Shown: piece by piece, positions 1 through 8,116 of the stretch
How the letters are laid out: each line of letters opens with the position of its first letter
Position numbering within the stretch: the first letter of the stretch is position 1
Assembly (NCBI GenBank): GCA_964635845.1
Contig: CAZWNO010000006.1
Span: 1 to 64,000, forward strand
From: SZUA-365 sp964635845
GTDB taxonomy: Bacteria > Bacteroidota > Ignavibacteria > SZUA-365
Direction of reading: 5' to 3'
DNA length: 64,000 nt
Program-made: the position numbers and the translations under genes
The notes under the pieces: model-generated
The model's database searches: none
Seen by the model: only the letters and a program-made list of their open reading frames with translations
What the model was told of the DNA's origin: nothing

Positions 1-118
1 TCATCTTGCCATCTTGTCATCTTGCCATCTTGTCATCTTGCCATCTTGTCATCTTGTCATCTTGCCATCTTGTCATCTTGTCATCTTGCCATCTTGTCAT
101 CTTGTCATCTGTCATCTG
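1..118. repeat. Octamer tandem array TCATCTTG/CCATCTTG
   Basis: About thirteen consecutive 8-bp units (TCATCTTG alternating with CCATCTTG) run to position 104 and are followed by two 7-bp units TCATCTG. Read on the minus strand the unit is TGACAAGA. The stop codon of the minus-strand radical SAM gene (112-114) lies inside the last 7-bp unit, so the array forms the gene's immediate 3' end. The same motif recurs at 6401-6502 and 51877-51958. The array may extend beyond the window. Confidence 0.95.
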
Positions 119-1053
119 TCATTCTTTACCCGATAAAAGACACCCCGATCGCCGAAATGCTGTTCGAGGATGCCATCCCCCAACAATACGTCGAGATACT
201 TCCCCGCATCGAGGGCGTGGAGTCCGAGGGCGGAGGCGAGGTCTTCAAGCGTGGAGGGACGCACGCGGATGGTGGCGAGGATGCGGTCGCGGATATCGTC
301 ATGCCAGGCGGTGCAGCGCTGGCGGATGAACGGCTTGCCGACGACCTCGACCTCGTCACCGAGCCGATGAGCTATGGCCATGAGGTTCTCTCGCGGCATG
401 GGTTCGATCCAGTCCACCGCGCCCGGACGGTCGAGCGAGTTGAGCTGGATGCGATCGACTCGCAGGCGCTCGAACACCTGCCTGAATAATGCGAGTTCCT
501 CCGGCGTGTCGTTGATGCCGGGAATGATGAAGACCTCGAGCCAGACTTCGTGTTCGAAGGCGTCGCAGAAGACGGTGAGTCCGTCGATCAGTTGCGCGCT
601 GGTCAGTCCGTGCTTCGGCCGGTTGATGCGCAGAAACGCCTCCTCCGACACCGCGTCCAGCGACGGGATGACGAGGTCCGCGGGCATCAGCGCCGCGCGC
701 ACTTCGGGAAGATGCAGCAGCGTGCTGTTTGTGAGCATCACCACGCGGTAGCGCGGGAACTCGCGCTTGAGGAATGCGATGACTTCCCCCACCCCGCTGT
801 GCAGCGTGGGTTCGCCTGAACCGGAAAACGTGACCGCATCGAGTTCGGGATGCCGTGTGAGATGGTGCCGCAGCTCATCGATGACTTCCGCTGTGGGAAC
901 GTATTCCTTCCGCTCGAGAGTCAGTTCGTCGGTCTTCCCGCATTCGCAGTACACGCAGTTGAGCGTGCACGCTTTCTGCGGCGTCAGGTCGATGCCGAGC
1001 GAAACGCCGAGCCGGCGCGAGGGAACGGGGCCGAAGAGGTGCTTGTATTGCAT
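112..1053 (-). CDS. Radical SAM enzyme, COG0731-like Fe-S oxidoreductase
   Basis: A 313-residue radical SAM protein. The N-terminus FGPVPSRRLG leads into the cluster motif CTLNCVYC, giving CX3CX2C at residues 29, 33 and 36, which should bind a SAM-cleaving [4Fe-4S] cluster. A GSGEPTLH segment follows the cluster and fits the usual GGEP strand. The C-terminal ~70 residues resemble a winged-helix-like extension. The start chosen is ATG at 1053, where family members begin (MQYKHLFGPVPSRR); an upstream in-frame start at 1146 would add a repeat-encoded tail with no family resemblance. The substrate is unknown. Members of this group are usually annotated only as radical SAM proteins. The last codons and the stop lie in the octamer array. 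Confidence 0.85.
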   Translation of the reverse strand: MQYKHLFGPVPSRRLGVSLGIDLTPQKACTLNCVYCECGKTDELTLERKEYVPTAEVIDELRHHLTRHPELDAVTFSGSGEPTLHSGVGEVIAFLKREFPRYRVVMLTNSTLLHLPEVRAALMPADLVIPSLDAVSEEAFLRINRPKHGLTSAQLIDGLTVFCDAFEHEVWLEVFIIPGINDTPEELALFRQVFERLRVDRIQLNSLDRPGAVDWIEPMPRENLMAIAHRLGDEVEVVGKPFIRQRCTAWHDDIRDRILATIRVRPSTLEDLASALGLHALDAGKYLDVLLGDGILEQHFGDRGVFYRVKNDR

Positions 1054-1106
1054 GGTGCTAATGTACTGAGTTGGAGCGAGGCAATGAAGTCCTGGGCAAG
1101 GACCAC

Positions 1107-1196
1107 TTTGGCAGTTGGCTGTTAGCCAAAGGCAGCCAACAGCCAAAGGCAGCCAACAGCCAAAGTGCAGCCAACAGCCAAAGTGCCGCCGCAGGC
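1107..1196. repeat. GCCAAC/GCCAAAG repeat with inverted left arm
   Basis: TTTGGCAGTTGGCTGTT at the left is followed by about four copies of AGCCAACAGCCAAAG-type units in inverse orientation, so the region can fold on itself. It lies between the radical SAM start and the rsgA stop, about 25 bp beyond the rsgA stop codon with a GC hairpin between them. A related block is at 52517-52649. Confidence 0.9.
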
Positions 1197-1220
1197 GGCA
1201 GTGTCCGACCGCAGATGGAA

Positions 1221-2291
1221 TCAGTTCCTCTTATCCCCCTTCCCTTTCAGGACCGACTTGACCATCCTGCCGAACTCCCTGTCGCGCTGACGGCGCTCGA
1301 TGTAGCTGCGCTGGTAATGCGCGGCTTCGCGCTGCAGCTTGAGGTAATGCTCGAAACGGTCTTCCCCCAGTTCGCCGCTCTCGATGGCGGCGAGCACCGC
1401 GCAGCCATCCTCCTGCGTGTGCGTGCAGTCGGAAAAGCGGCACTGTGCGATGAGCGCCTGCACGTCGCCGAAAGTTTCTGCCATTCCGGTCTCGGCGCCG
1501 ATGTTGCCGAGCTCGCGCATGCCCGGCGTGTCGACCAGCAGGGCGCCATTGTCGAGACGCACCAGCTGCCGGCGCGTGGTTGTGTGGCGTCCGCGATGAT
1601 CGGCTTCGCGCACTTCCTGCGTGTCAAACAGTTCCTCGCCGAGCAGCGCGTTGAGCAGGGTCGATTTCCCCACGCCCGACGAACCGAGCAGACAGGAGGT
1701 GGATCCCGGCGGCAGGCCGGCGCGGAATTCATCGACGCCCTCGCCGGTGCGCGCGCTGAGCGTGATGCAGCGGGCACCGCCCGAGACGCGCGCGACGGCG
1801 TCGAACATCTCCCGTCGCAGTGCATCGTCGACCAGGTCGATCTTGCTGATGAGCACGACGGGATCGATTCCCCCGTCGCGGATCATGACGAAATAGCGTT
1901 CGAGGCGGTGCAGGTTGAAATCGCGGTCGGCGGACTGCACGCAGAACGCGGTGTCGATATTCGCCGCGAGCACCTGGTAGTCGACCGTGCGGCCGGGATC
2001 CTTGCGCCGCAGCAGCGTGCGTCGCGGCAGTACTTCATGCACGAGCGCGAACGTGTCGTCGTTGAGCAGCTGCGCGGCGACCCAGTCGCCGACGACCGGA
2101 AGTTCCTGCGCATCGTCGGCCGTGAAGAGCAGGCGTCCCGTCGGTTCGCCGCGCGGCGTGCCGCGTTCGCAGACGAGTTCGTAGTTGCCGCGGTGAACCA
2201 CCGTCACCCGCGCGGGCATGAGGTCTTCGCGGCCCAACGCGGCGAAAGCAGACGCGTGTCCGCCGTCGTATCCGTAATCGTTGAGTTTCAT
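1221..2291 (-). CDS. rsgA: Ribosome biogenesis GTPase RsgA
   Basis: A 356-residue circularly permuted GTPase that acts in late maturation of the 30S ribosomal subunit. An N-terminal OB-like domain precedes the G domain in permuted order: G4-like VLISKIDLVDD, then the Walker A/G1 loop GSSGVGKSTLLNALLG, then G3 DTPGMRELG. A C-terminal zinc-binding knuckle contains the CRFSDCTH segment and a further Cys shortly after. The ATG at 2291 was chosen over a TTG at 2309, because MKLNDYGYDG is the natural N-terminus. The length is normal for the family. It is probably transcribed towards the radical SAM gene, although about 170 bp of repeat separates them. Confidence 0.95.
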   Translation of the reverse strand: MKLNDYGYDGGHASAFAALGREDLMPARVTVVHRGNYELVCERGTPRGEPTGRLLFTADDAQELPVVGDWVAAQLLNDDTFALVHEVLPRRTLLRRKDPGRTVDYQVLAANIDTAFCVQSADRDFNLHRLERYFVMIRDGGIDPVVLISKIDLVDDALRREMFDAVARVSGGARCITLSARTGEGVDEFRAGLPPGSTSCLLGSSGVGKSTLLNALLGEELFDTQEVREADHRGRHTTTRRQLVRLDNGALLVDTPGMRELGNIGAETGMAETFGDVQALIAQCRFSDCTHTQEDGCAVLAAIESGELGEDRFEHYLKLQREAAHYQRSYIERRQRDREFGRMVKSVLKGKGDKRN

Positions 2292-2310
2292 GGAAGACAA
2301 GTTAAGCAAT

Positions 2311-2633
2311 TAGGAATTACGAATTACGAATGAGGAATTGGAATCCAGGCCGTGCATCCGGTGCAAGGCACTGAACTGCTTACGCAATNNNNNNNNNNNN
2401 NNNNNNNNNNNNNNNNNNNNNNNNNNNNNNNNNNNNNNNNNNNNNNNNNNNNNNNNNNNNNNNNNNNNNNNNNNNNNNNNNNNNNNNNTAGGAATTACGA
2501 ATTACGAATGAGGAATTGGAATCCAGGCCGTGAATCCGGTGCAAGGCACTGAACTGCTTACGCAATTAGGAATTACGAATTACGAATGAGGAATTGGAAT
2601 CCAGGCCGTGAATCCGGTGCATGGCACTGAACT
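2311..2633. repeat. 78-bp tandem repeat interrupted by an assembly gap
   Basis: Units of 78 bp start with TAGGAATTACGAATTACGAA and end with CTGAACTGCTTACGCAAT. A complete copy is at 2311-2388, another at 2489-2566, and a partial one at 2567-2633. The 100-N gap (2389-2488) sits exactly between two copies, so the true copy number is unknown. The array occupies the divergent intergenic region between rsgA and the membrane protein gene at 2771. Confidence 0.95.
2389..2488. other. Assembly gap (100 N)
   Basis: One hundred Ns of unspecified true length, flanked on both sides by copies of the same 78-bp repeat. It most likely reflects collapse or failure to resolve the array. Confidence 0.98.
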
Positions 2634-2661
2634 CCGCTGCCTATGTCCTACAGCCTACAGC

Positions 2662-2696
2662 GCAGGTGGAATCCCGCGAAGCGGGATTCCACCTGC
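2662..2696. repeat. Perfect palindrome, 16-bp arms, GAA loop
   Basis: GCAGGTGGAATCCCGC is followed by GAA and its exact reverse complement, predicting a very stable hairpin 75 bp upstream of the ATG at 2771. No T-tract follows on either strand, so it is not a textbook terminator. It could be a REP-like element or a 5'-UTR structure for the downstream two-gene unit. Confidence 0.85.
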
Positions 2697-2770
2697 TGCT
2701 GATTGCTATCTTCCGCGGATTCCGCTACTTTGTACCGTCCCTATCCGCTGTCTCACCGGACAACCGCAGC

Positions 2771-3883
2771 ATGGCCGATTCCTCCCAAAACACCACGGGA
2801 TTCCTCGCGTATCTTTTCATGTTCGTGCTGGTACTTGTCACGACCGTCAGTCTGCAGGAGACGGCCATCAGGGGGGCAGTCGACGCCGTGTTTCCGGGCT
2901 ACGAATTCGTCACCAACGTGATCCCGGGTGAGTGGATCGTCATGAGCCGCGATATCGCCCCGAAGGAGGAATTCGGCACGCAGAAGGAGAAGCTGAACGA
3001 CATCTATTTCAGTCTGCGGAATCACGAATACGACGCGAATGAAACGCTCAACCGGCTGCGCGGGAAAAAGGCGCTCGGCGATTACACGATGGACAGCGGA
3101 CAGACGCTGTACTTCATCAATCCCTACATCGCGTTCTTCCCCATGCATCTGTTCCTCGCCGGCATCATCGCCTTCCTCGTGTCCATGTACCTGCCGGCCG
3201 GCAGCAGCCTGGCGTGGATACGCGGCAAGCTGATGCGCGAGTACGAGCGTGTCGGATCCCTGCTGGAGAAACAGTTCGACGCGCACGGCGTCGATTTCGA
3301 GCAGATGTTCAAGCTCTCGCAGCGGGAGCGCGAACAGCTGCTCCGCTTCACCACGCTGCCGCAGGTCGTGGTCACGGAAGTGGAAGACTACATCGCCCTG
3401 CACAACTACGTCGAGGGGAACTCCCGGCGCTTCCTCACCCCGGTGCTGTTCTTCTTCCGCTACCGCATCTCCGCCGCGTACGGGAATCTCATCCAGGGAC
3501 TCGTCTCCGGCGGCGCGGCCATCCTGATTTTTGTAATCGGACTCCGCGGTCTGAAACTCATCCCGCAGGAGGAGCCTTCGCTGATCCTCATGGCGCTCTC
3601 CATCGAGTTCATCCTCCTCATCGTGCTGATGATCACCTTCGCCGGTTCGGCGCAGGAGGAACGTCTCGACCGCGTGGTCAAGGAACTCGAGGCAGAGCAG
3701 CGCGACGCGATCAAGCATCAGACCGACATGATCCAGGAGGTGATGGGCACGACGCATTCCGGCGCCGGAGGCAGCGGCGACGGTGCGCGGACCGACAGCA
3801 TCTCCGAGTACGAAGAGCAGCGCCTGCTCGACGAAGTGCTGAGCCTCATGCTCAAGGAAGCCGAACGGAAGCGGAGCATGTAG
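2771..3883 (+). CDS. Four-helix membrane protein paired with a STAND-type ATPase
   Basis: A 370-residue integral membrane protein of unknown function. Hydrophobic segments lie at about residues 11-28, 117-141, 238-258 and 269-291. Between helices 1 and 2 is a soluble loop of about 85 residues, probably periplasmic. Between helices 2 and 3 is a charged helical region of about 95 residues (EREQLLRF area). After helix 4 comes a cytoplasmic coiled-coil-like tail rich in Glu, Lys and Arg, with a Gly/Ser linker near 330-340. The ATG at 2771 gives a start just before the first membrane helix; upstream codons are repeat-derived. Its stop codon shares one base with the GTG start of the ATPase gene, so translation is probably coupled and the two products probably work together. 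Confidence 0.8.
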   Translation: MADSSQNTTGFLAYLFMFVLVLVTTVSLQETAIRGAVDAVFPGYEFVTNVIPGEWIVMSRDIAPKEEFGTQKEKLNDIYFSLRNHEYDANETLNRLRGKKALGDYTMDSGQTLYFINPYIAFFPMHLFLAGIIAFLVSMYLPAGSSLAWIRGKLMREYERVGSLLEKQFDAHGVDFEQMFKLSQREREQLLRFTTLPQVVVTEVEDYIALHNYVEGNSRRFLTPVLFFFRYRISAAYGNLIQGLVSGGAAILIFVIGLRGLKLIPQEEPSLILMALSIEFILLIVLMITFAGSAQEERLDRVVKELEAEQRDAIKHQTDMIQEVMGTTHSGAGGSGDGARTDSISEYEEQRLLDEVLSLMLKEAERKRSM

Positions 3884-5925
3884 TGGACAGCGAGCAGATC
3901 TACATCCCGCGGCCCGATGTAAGGGAACAGTGCGACCGCGTGCTCGCCCGCTGCAGCGAGGAAGGTCTGCAGGTGCTCTGGCTCCACGGGGAGACGGGAC
4001 AGGGAAAGACCTACTTCCTCAGGCATTATCTCGATCAGGTGCGGCAGGCCGTACTCGTCTCCTACGCCCTGTGTTCCTCGCCCGTGGGGAACCAGTCGAC
4101 GACCGTGCTCAAGCCCTATCAGCCGCTGAAGGACCTGTTCGAGGACCTGCTCGCCAACCAGGGCAATTACCGCCGCAAGCTGAATCTCGTCAAGAACATC
4201 TCCCTGACCGTTCTGGCCATCGTGCCCATCGTGGGCGACCTGGCCTATGGCGTGAAGGAGATCCGCCGCGATCTCAACGAATTCAAGAGCGGACACCGGG
4301 AGGTGGATTTCTCCAACTTCGTGCAGGAGTATCTGAAGGACCTCAGGACGATCGCGGAAGAAAGCCCCGTCCTGCTGGTGATCGACGACGTGCAGTGGGC
4401 CGATGTCCCCACGATCGAAGCCCTGCGCCGGCTGTTCACAGAGGAGGAATACCGCGGCGCGCATCTGACGGTCGTGCTCAGCGCTCGCCGCGACGAACTT
4501 CAGGCGGTGCCGGAGTTGCTTTCGCTGTACACGCGCATCTCGCAGGAGCGCTTCAGCACCGAGATCTCCCTGCCGCCGTTCGACCACGATCAGATCCGCG
4601 ACTTATTCCACACGCGCTTTCCGAAGAGTCCGCAGCAGCCGGACCTGCTGTACTGGCTCGAGCAGAAAACCGGCGGCAATCCGTTTTTCCTGCAGTCCTA
4701 CATCCAGCATCTGCTCATCGAGAACCTGGTCGATCCGCTGGGCCGCCTCACCGGCGATATCGACGCGTACCGCGGACTTCCCGCGGAAATCCGCCTCGTG
4801 ACCAACTGGCTGATGAAGGCTCTGGGAGAAGGCGATCTGACGCTGCTGCTCACGGCCTCGGTACTCGGACACAAATTTTCGCTTCATGAACTCATGAATC
4901 TGACGCAGCGCGCCTCGCTCGACCTTATCCGCGCGCTGCGCCGCATCAAGATCGCGCACGGCATCGTCGAACCGATCGGCTTCCATCTCATCAACGGAAT
5001 GGAATCCACGGTTTACCATTTCACCCAGCACGCCGTGCACACCGCCCTGTACAACGAACTGACCGCGGAAGAACGGGAATCCCTGCACCGCATGACAGCG
5101 CATTATCTCAACAACCTGCGCCTGTCGCACGGCGACAATGCGGATGTGCAGAATTCCGTCGCCTCCGCGCTGATGCTGCATTCGCGGCTCGGCAACGAAC
5201 CGGAACTCGAGTACCAGTCGATTCTCATGAAGGCACAGCACACGGCCGAGAATCTCGACGAATCGGAGATCATCGCGCAGCTCCGCCAGCTCTCGCCCGC
5301 GCTCGGACTGCCGATCGAGCAGATCATGGAGACCTTCCGCCAGGCGATGCAGCTCGCCCCGCTGCGCACACGGCATGCCGCGCGCGAATCGGTGGTGCTC
5401 AGCCTGCCGCAGGAGGAGCGCGACGGTGACGGCCTCGGCGTCTTCCTCACCCGCATCATCGGGATGCTCAATCGCGGCAACACCGCGGAGGCCAACGTGC
5501 TGCTGGAGATGCACATCAACCGCGGGGAGCGGCGGGCACAGCTCGTGCATCCGCTCCTGCGCATCCTCTATGCGCTCACCTGCGAGATGCTCGGCCGCAG
5601 CACCGAGCATGTCATGCACTCCCTGCACGCCGCGGTGGTCGACACCGCGCATCCCACCTACGCCGCATTCGCGCGGATCGGACAGGCGCTCTTCGTCCGC
5701 GACGACGACATGCAGGTGCTCGCGGCATTAAAGGAAGCGGCCGCGTACGGCGGCCGCCACAGCGGGGTGATCCATACGCTTGCGGCGTGGATCATCAAAA
5801 CCAATTTCAGCGGACGGGAGGAGTTCTCCTCGATCCTCGCGGCGCACCCGGTCGCGCCGCGCCTGACGGACACCTTCCTCCAGCTCTACCCCAAGACCGC
5901 CGGACTGCTCCGCAGGCAGGGCTGA
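3883..5925 (+). CDS. STAND/AAA_16-type ATPase
   Basis: A 680-residue P-loop ATPase. Walker A is GETGQGKT at residues 36-43 and Walker B is LLVIDDVQWAD near 163-173. This DDVQWAD signature is typical of the AAA_16/STAND modules found in MalT-like and adenylate-cyclase-associated proteins. A hydrophobic stretch (LTVLAIVPIVGDLAYGV, about 107-125) lies between the two motifs. The C-terminal half is helical, TPR-like in character, and has no recognisable effector domain. The GTG at 3883 overlaps the preceding stop (TAGTG) and gives an N-terminus directly before the nucleotide-binding domain. The partner membrane protein could be its sensor or its output. The function is unknown; a role in signalling or defence is inference only. 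Confidence 0.8.
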   Translation: MDSEQIYIPRPDVREQCDRVLARCSEEGLQVLWLHGETGQGKTYFLRHYLDQVRQAVLVSYALCSSPVGNQSTTVLKPYQPLKDLFEDLLANQGNYRRKLNLVKNISLTVLAIVPIVGDLAYGVKEIRRDLNEFKSGHREVDFSNFVQEYLKDLRTIAEESPVLLVIDDVQWADVPTIEALRRLFTEEEYRGAHLTVVLSARRDELQAVPELLSLYTRISQERFSTEISLPPFDHDQIRDLFHTRFPKSPQQPDLLYWLEQKTGGNPFFLQSYIQHLLIENLVDPLGRLTGDIDAYRGLPAEIRLVTNWLMKALGEGDLTLLLTASVLGHKFSLHELMNLTQRASLDLIRALRRIKIAHGIVEPIGFHLINGMESTVYHFTQHAVHTALYNELTAEERESLHRMTAHYLNNLRLSHGDNADVQNSVASALMLHSRLGNEPELEYQSILMKAQHTAENLDESEIIAQLRQLSPALGLPIEQIMETFRQAMQLAPLRTRHAARESVVLSLPQEERDGDGLGVFLTRIIGMLNRGNTAEANVLLEMHINRGERRAQLVHPLLRILYALTCEMLGRSTEHVMHSLHAAVVDTAHPTYAAFARIGQALFVRDDDMQVLAALKEAAAYGGRHSGVIHTLAAWIIKTNFSGREEFSSILAAHPVAPRLTDTFLQLYPKTAGLLRRQG

Positions 5926-5928
5926 CGG

Positions 5929-6342
5929 TTACATCAACTCCGTTCCCTTGAAAAAGTAGTTCACCTCGAACGAGGCGGTGTCCTCGGCGTCGGATCCGTG
6001 CGCCACGTTGCGCTCGATGCTGGTGGCCATGTCGCGGCGGATCGTGCCCGGATCGGCCTTCTCGGGATTCGTCGCGCCCATCAGCGAGCGCCAGCGCGCG
6101 ATGGCATTCTCACCTTCGAGCGCCATGAGCACGACGGGACCCGAGGTCATGAAAGTCATCAGCGAATTGAAGAACGGCTTGTCGCGATGCACGTAATAGA
6201 ATCCTTCCGCCTTTGTCTGCGTCAGCTGTTCCATGCGCATGCCAACGATGCGCAGGCCTTCCTGCTCGATGCGTTTGACCACCTCGCCGACGAGTCCCGC
6301 CGCCACGCCGTCCGGTTTCACGATTGCCAGTGTTCTTTGCAT
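5929..6342 (-). CDS. ndk: Nucleoside diphosphate kinase
   Basis: A 137-residue NDK that transfers the terminal phosphate from ATP to other nucleoside diphosphates through a phosphohistidine. The N-terminus RTLAIVKPDG and the active-site segment NVAHGSDA, containing the catalytic His, are both present, and the length is normal. The ATG at 6342 was chosen because the upstream extension to 6384 has no family resemblance. It converges with the STAND ATPase gene, with 3 bp between stop codons. Confidence 0.97.
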   Translation of the reverse strand: MQRTLAIVKPDGVAAGLVGEVVKRIEQEGLRIVGMRMEQLTQTKAEGFYYVHRDKPFFNSLMTFMTSGPVVLMALEGENAIARWRSLMGATNPEKADPGTIRRDMATSIERNVAHGSDAEDTASFEVNYFFKGTELM

Positions 6343-6400
6343 GATATTACCTGTCGAGTATGATGATGATGATTGAGTATGCAACTGTTTGCTTCATGAA

Positions 6401-6502
6401 TGATGACAAGATGACAAAATGACAACACGGCAGAATTGCATGTCCCGCAATGCAATCTCCGCTTCGACCTTTTGTCATCTTGTCATATTGTCATCTTGTC
6501 AT
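6401..6502. repeat. Inverted TGACAAGA-family repeat at a gene 3' end
   Basis: The left arm (6403-6419, ATGACAAGATGACAAAA) is an exact reverse complement of the right arm (6470-6486), with a 50-bp spacer. The right arm continues to the TGA stop (6499-6501) of the minus-strand UPF0316 gene, whose stop codon is the first TGA of the repeat. It separates that gene from ndk downstream on the same strand and could act as a 3'-end structure. Confidence 0.9.
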
Positions 6503-7014
6503 TTCCTCGCGCCATGCGTGAATCCCCGGTACAGCATCGCGTTCTGAATGGAGATGAACGCCTGCGGATCGATTTCGTCGATGATTTTCTGAAATTCCTT
6601 CAGCCTGCTGCGCCGGATCATGGAGGTGATGATGGACATGCCGCCCGAGCCGCCCTCACCCGGAACGAGGGTGACGCCGAAGAGATTCTGCCGCAGCGTG
6701 TCAGCGATTCTGTCGGCATGATGGCGGGAGATGACGTAGATCTGATGGAAGCCGATCGCGAGCTTTTCCTCGATAAGAATGCCGATCAGCGTTCCCGTGG
6801 CGAAGCCGCCCGCGTATCCCGCCATGTTCCACGGATTGTCGAGCTGCGAGAAAATCTGCCTGATGGCGATGACCCAGATCAGCGACTCGAACAGACCGAG
6901 GAGCGGCGCGAGCTTCTTCTTCCCCTGCACGGTGAACAACGTGCGCATCGTTCCCAGCGACACGTCGCCGATGCGAAGGAAGAAGATGAGCAGTGCGTTG
7001 AGAAGGAAGTCCAT
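6499..7014 (-). CDS. UPF0316/DUF2179-family membrane protein
   Basis: A 171-residue protein with three N-terminal hydrophobic segments (starting MDFLLNALLIFFLRIGDVSL) and a C-terminal soluble domain ending in the IDPQAFISIQNA segment. This layout matches UPF0316 proteins, which have an unknown-function membrane domain followed by a DUF2179 domain resembling the C-terminus of YitT proteins. The length is close to the family norm. The gene ends directly in the TGACAAGA inverted repeat. The cellular role is unknown. Confidence 0.8.
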   Translation of the reverse strand: MDFLLNALLIFFLRIGDVSLGTMRTLFTVQGKKKLAPLLGLFESLIWVIAIRQIFSQLDNPWNMAGYAGGFATGTLIGILIEEKLAIGFHQIYVISRHHADRIADTLRQNLFGVTLVPGEGGSGGMSIITSMIRRSRLKEFQKIIDEIDPQAFISIQNAMLYRGFTHGARK

Positions 7015-7103
7015 GGTACCGCGTCCGTTATAAAAATGCGAACTAGTAATATACCGAGGAATCGGGTGCGGGGAAAGGGGGAAAGGAAGGGGGTCTGCTG
7101 AAT

Positions 7104-7129
7104 ACGGGCGCCCCCGAGGGGGCGCCCGT
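7104..7129. terminator. GC-rich hairpin downstream of the sod gene
   Basis: Arms of 11 bp, ACGGGCGCCCC (7104-7114) and its complement (7119-7129), enclose a CGAG loop. It lies 48 bp past the stop of the minus-strand superoxide dismutase gene. There is no clear T-tract, so terminator function is plausible but not proven. Confidence 0.5.
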
Positions 7130-7177
7130 GAAATCTTCGCGCTGTACTTTGTGTCTTCGCGGCTTCGTGGTTTCTTC

Positions 7178-7915
7178 CTACCGGGCGACCGCGTCGAAGC
7201 GGGCGGCGACGTCGTTCCAGTTCACGACGTTGAAGAAGTTCTGCACGTACTCGCCGCGCTTGTTCTGGTACTTGAGGTAATAGGCGTGCTCCCAGACGTC
7301 CAGCACCAGCAAGGGAATGGCGCCCCACTGCGTGAGATTCTGATGCTTCTCGGCCTGGAGGATGACCAGCCGGCGGCCCAGCGGCTCCCAGGCGAGAATG
7401 CCCCAGCCCGATCCCTCGACGCTGGTGGCCGTGGCGGCGAACTGCTTCTGCATGACATCGGCCGAACCGAAGTCGCGGCCGATCTGCGTGAGCAATGTGC
7501 CCGAGGGACGTCCTCCACTGCCGGGCGCGGCCATGTTCTTCCAGAAGATCTCATGCAGGATGTGACCGGAGCCGTGGAACGATGCCTTCTGCGACAGCCG
7601 GTCGATCAGCGCGAAGTCGCCTTTCGCGCGCGCATCTGCCATGCCGGCCAGCGCGCCGTTGAGCCCTTTCACGTATCCCGCGTGGTGGATGTCATGATGC
7701 AGGCGCATGGTCTGCGCGTCTATATGCGGTTCGAGCGCCTCGTAGGCATAGGGCAGGGGAGAAAGCGTGTATTCCCCTTTCCCGTCGACGGGCGGAGAGA
7801 AGAGCCGCGCCTCCTCTCGGTCGAGCCTGCCGGCGATTCCTTCGAACGGAGCAAGTACGGACAGTCCCGCCGCGGCGGCGCCCAGTTTCATGAAATCACG
7901 ACGTGTATTCTTCAT
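7178..7915 (-). CDS. Tat-exported Fe/Mn superoxide dismutase
   Basis: A 245-residue superoxide dismutase with an N-terminal twin-arginine signal (TRRDFMKLGAAAAGLSVL). Export of a folded, metal-loaded enzyme to the periplasm is therefore likely. The SOD core shows the expected metal ligands: a His in LHHDIHH, a His in the GSGHILH helix, and Asp and His in DVWEHAYY. Fe versus Mn preference cannot be settled by eye. The ATG at 7915 gives the Tat signal directly; the longer reading to 7969 would bury it. Most bacterial SODs of this family are cytoplasmic, so the signal is notable. Confidence 0.92.
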   Translation of the reverse strand: MKNTRRDFMKLGAAAAGLSVLAPFEGIAGRLDREEARLFSPPVDGKGEYTLSPLPYAYEALEPHIDAQTMRLHHDIHHAGYVKGLNGALAGMADARAKGDFALIDRLSQKASFHGSGHILHEIFWKNMAAPGSGGRPSGTLLTQIGRDFGSADVMQKQFAATATSVEGSGWGILAWEPLGRRLVILQAEKHQNLTQWGAIPLLVLDVWEHAYYLKYQNKRGEYVQNFFNVVNWNDVAARFDAVAR

Positions 7916-8116
7916 GGGTGAATCCTCGGAGTTGATGGAATATTCGCATTCCCATACAACCCCTGGCATATCCGGATTCGTTCCTGCCCGCGGCCGATAC
8001 CCCCTTCCGCTGGGCGAACCGACGATGAAGCCGAACGTCCGGTGGTTTCGCCGTCGGATGCCGGTCGCGAAAAGCCATCATCCCGATCACGGTGGTTCGC
8101 CCCTACAACCGCCCCT

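Noticed and set aside
405..425. GGTTCGATCC-like tRNA T-loop
   Set aside because: It lies inside the radical SAM coding region with no matching acceptor or anticodon arms.
1071..2333. Long plus-strand open frame across rsgA
   Set aside because: It is the antisense shadow of a clear RsgA gene in GC-rich sequence; its product has no recognisable domain.
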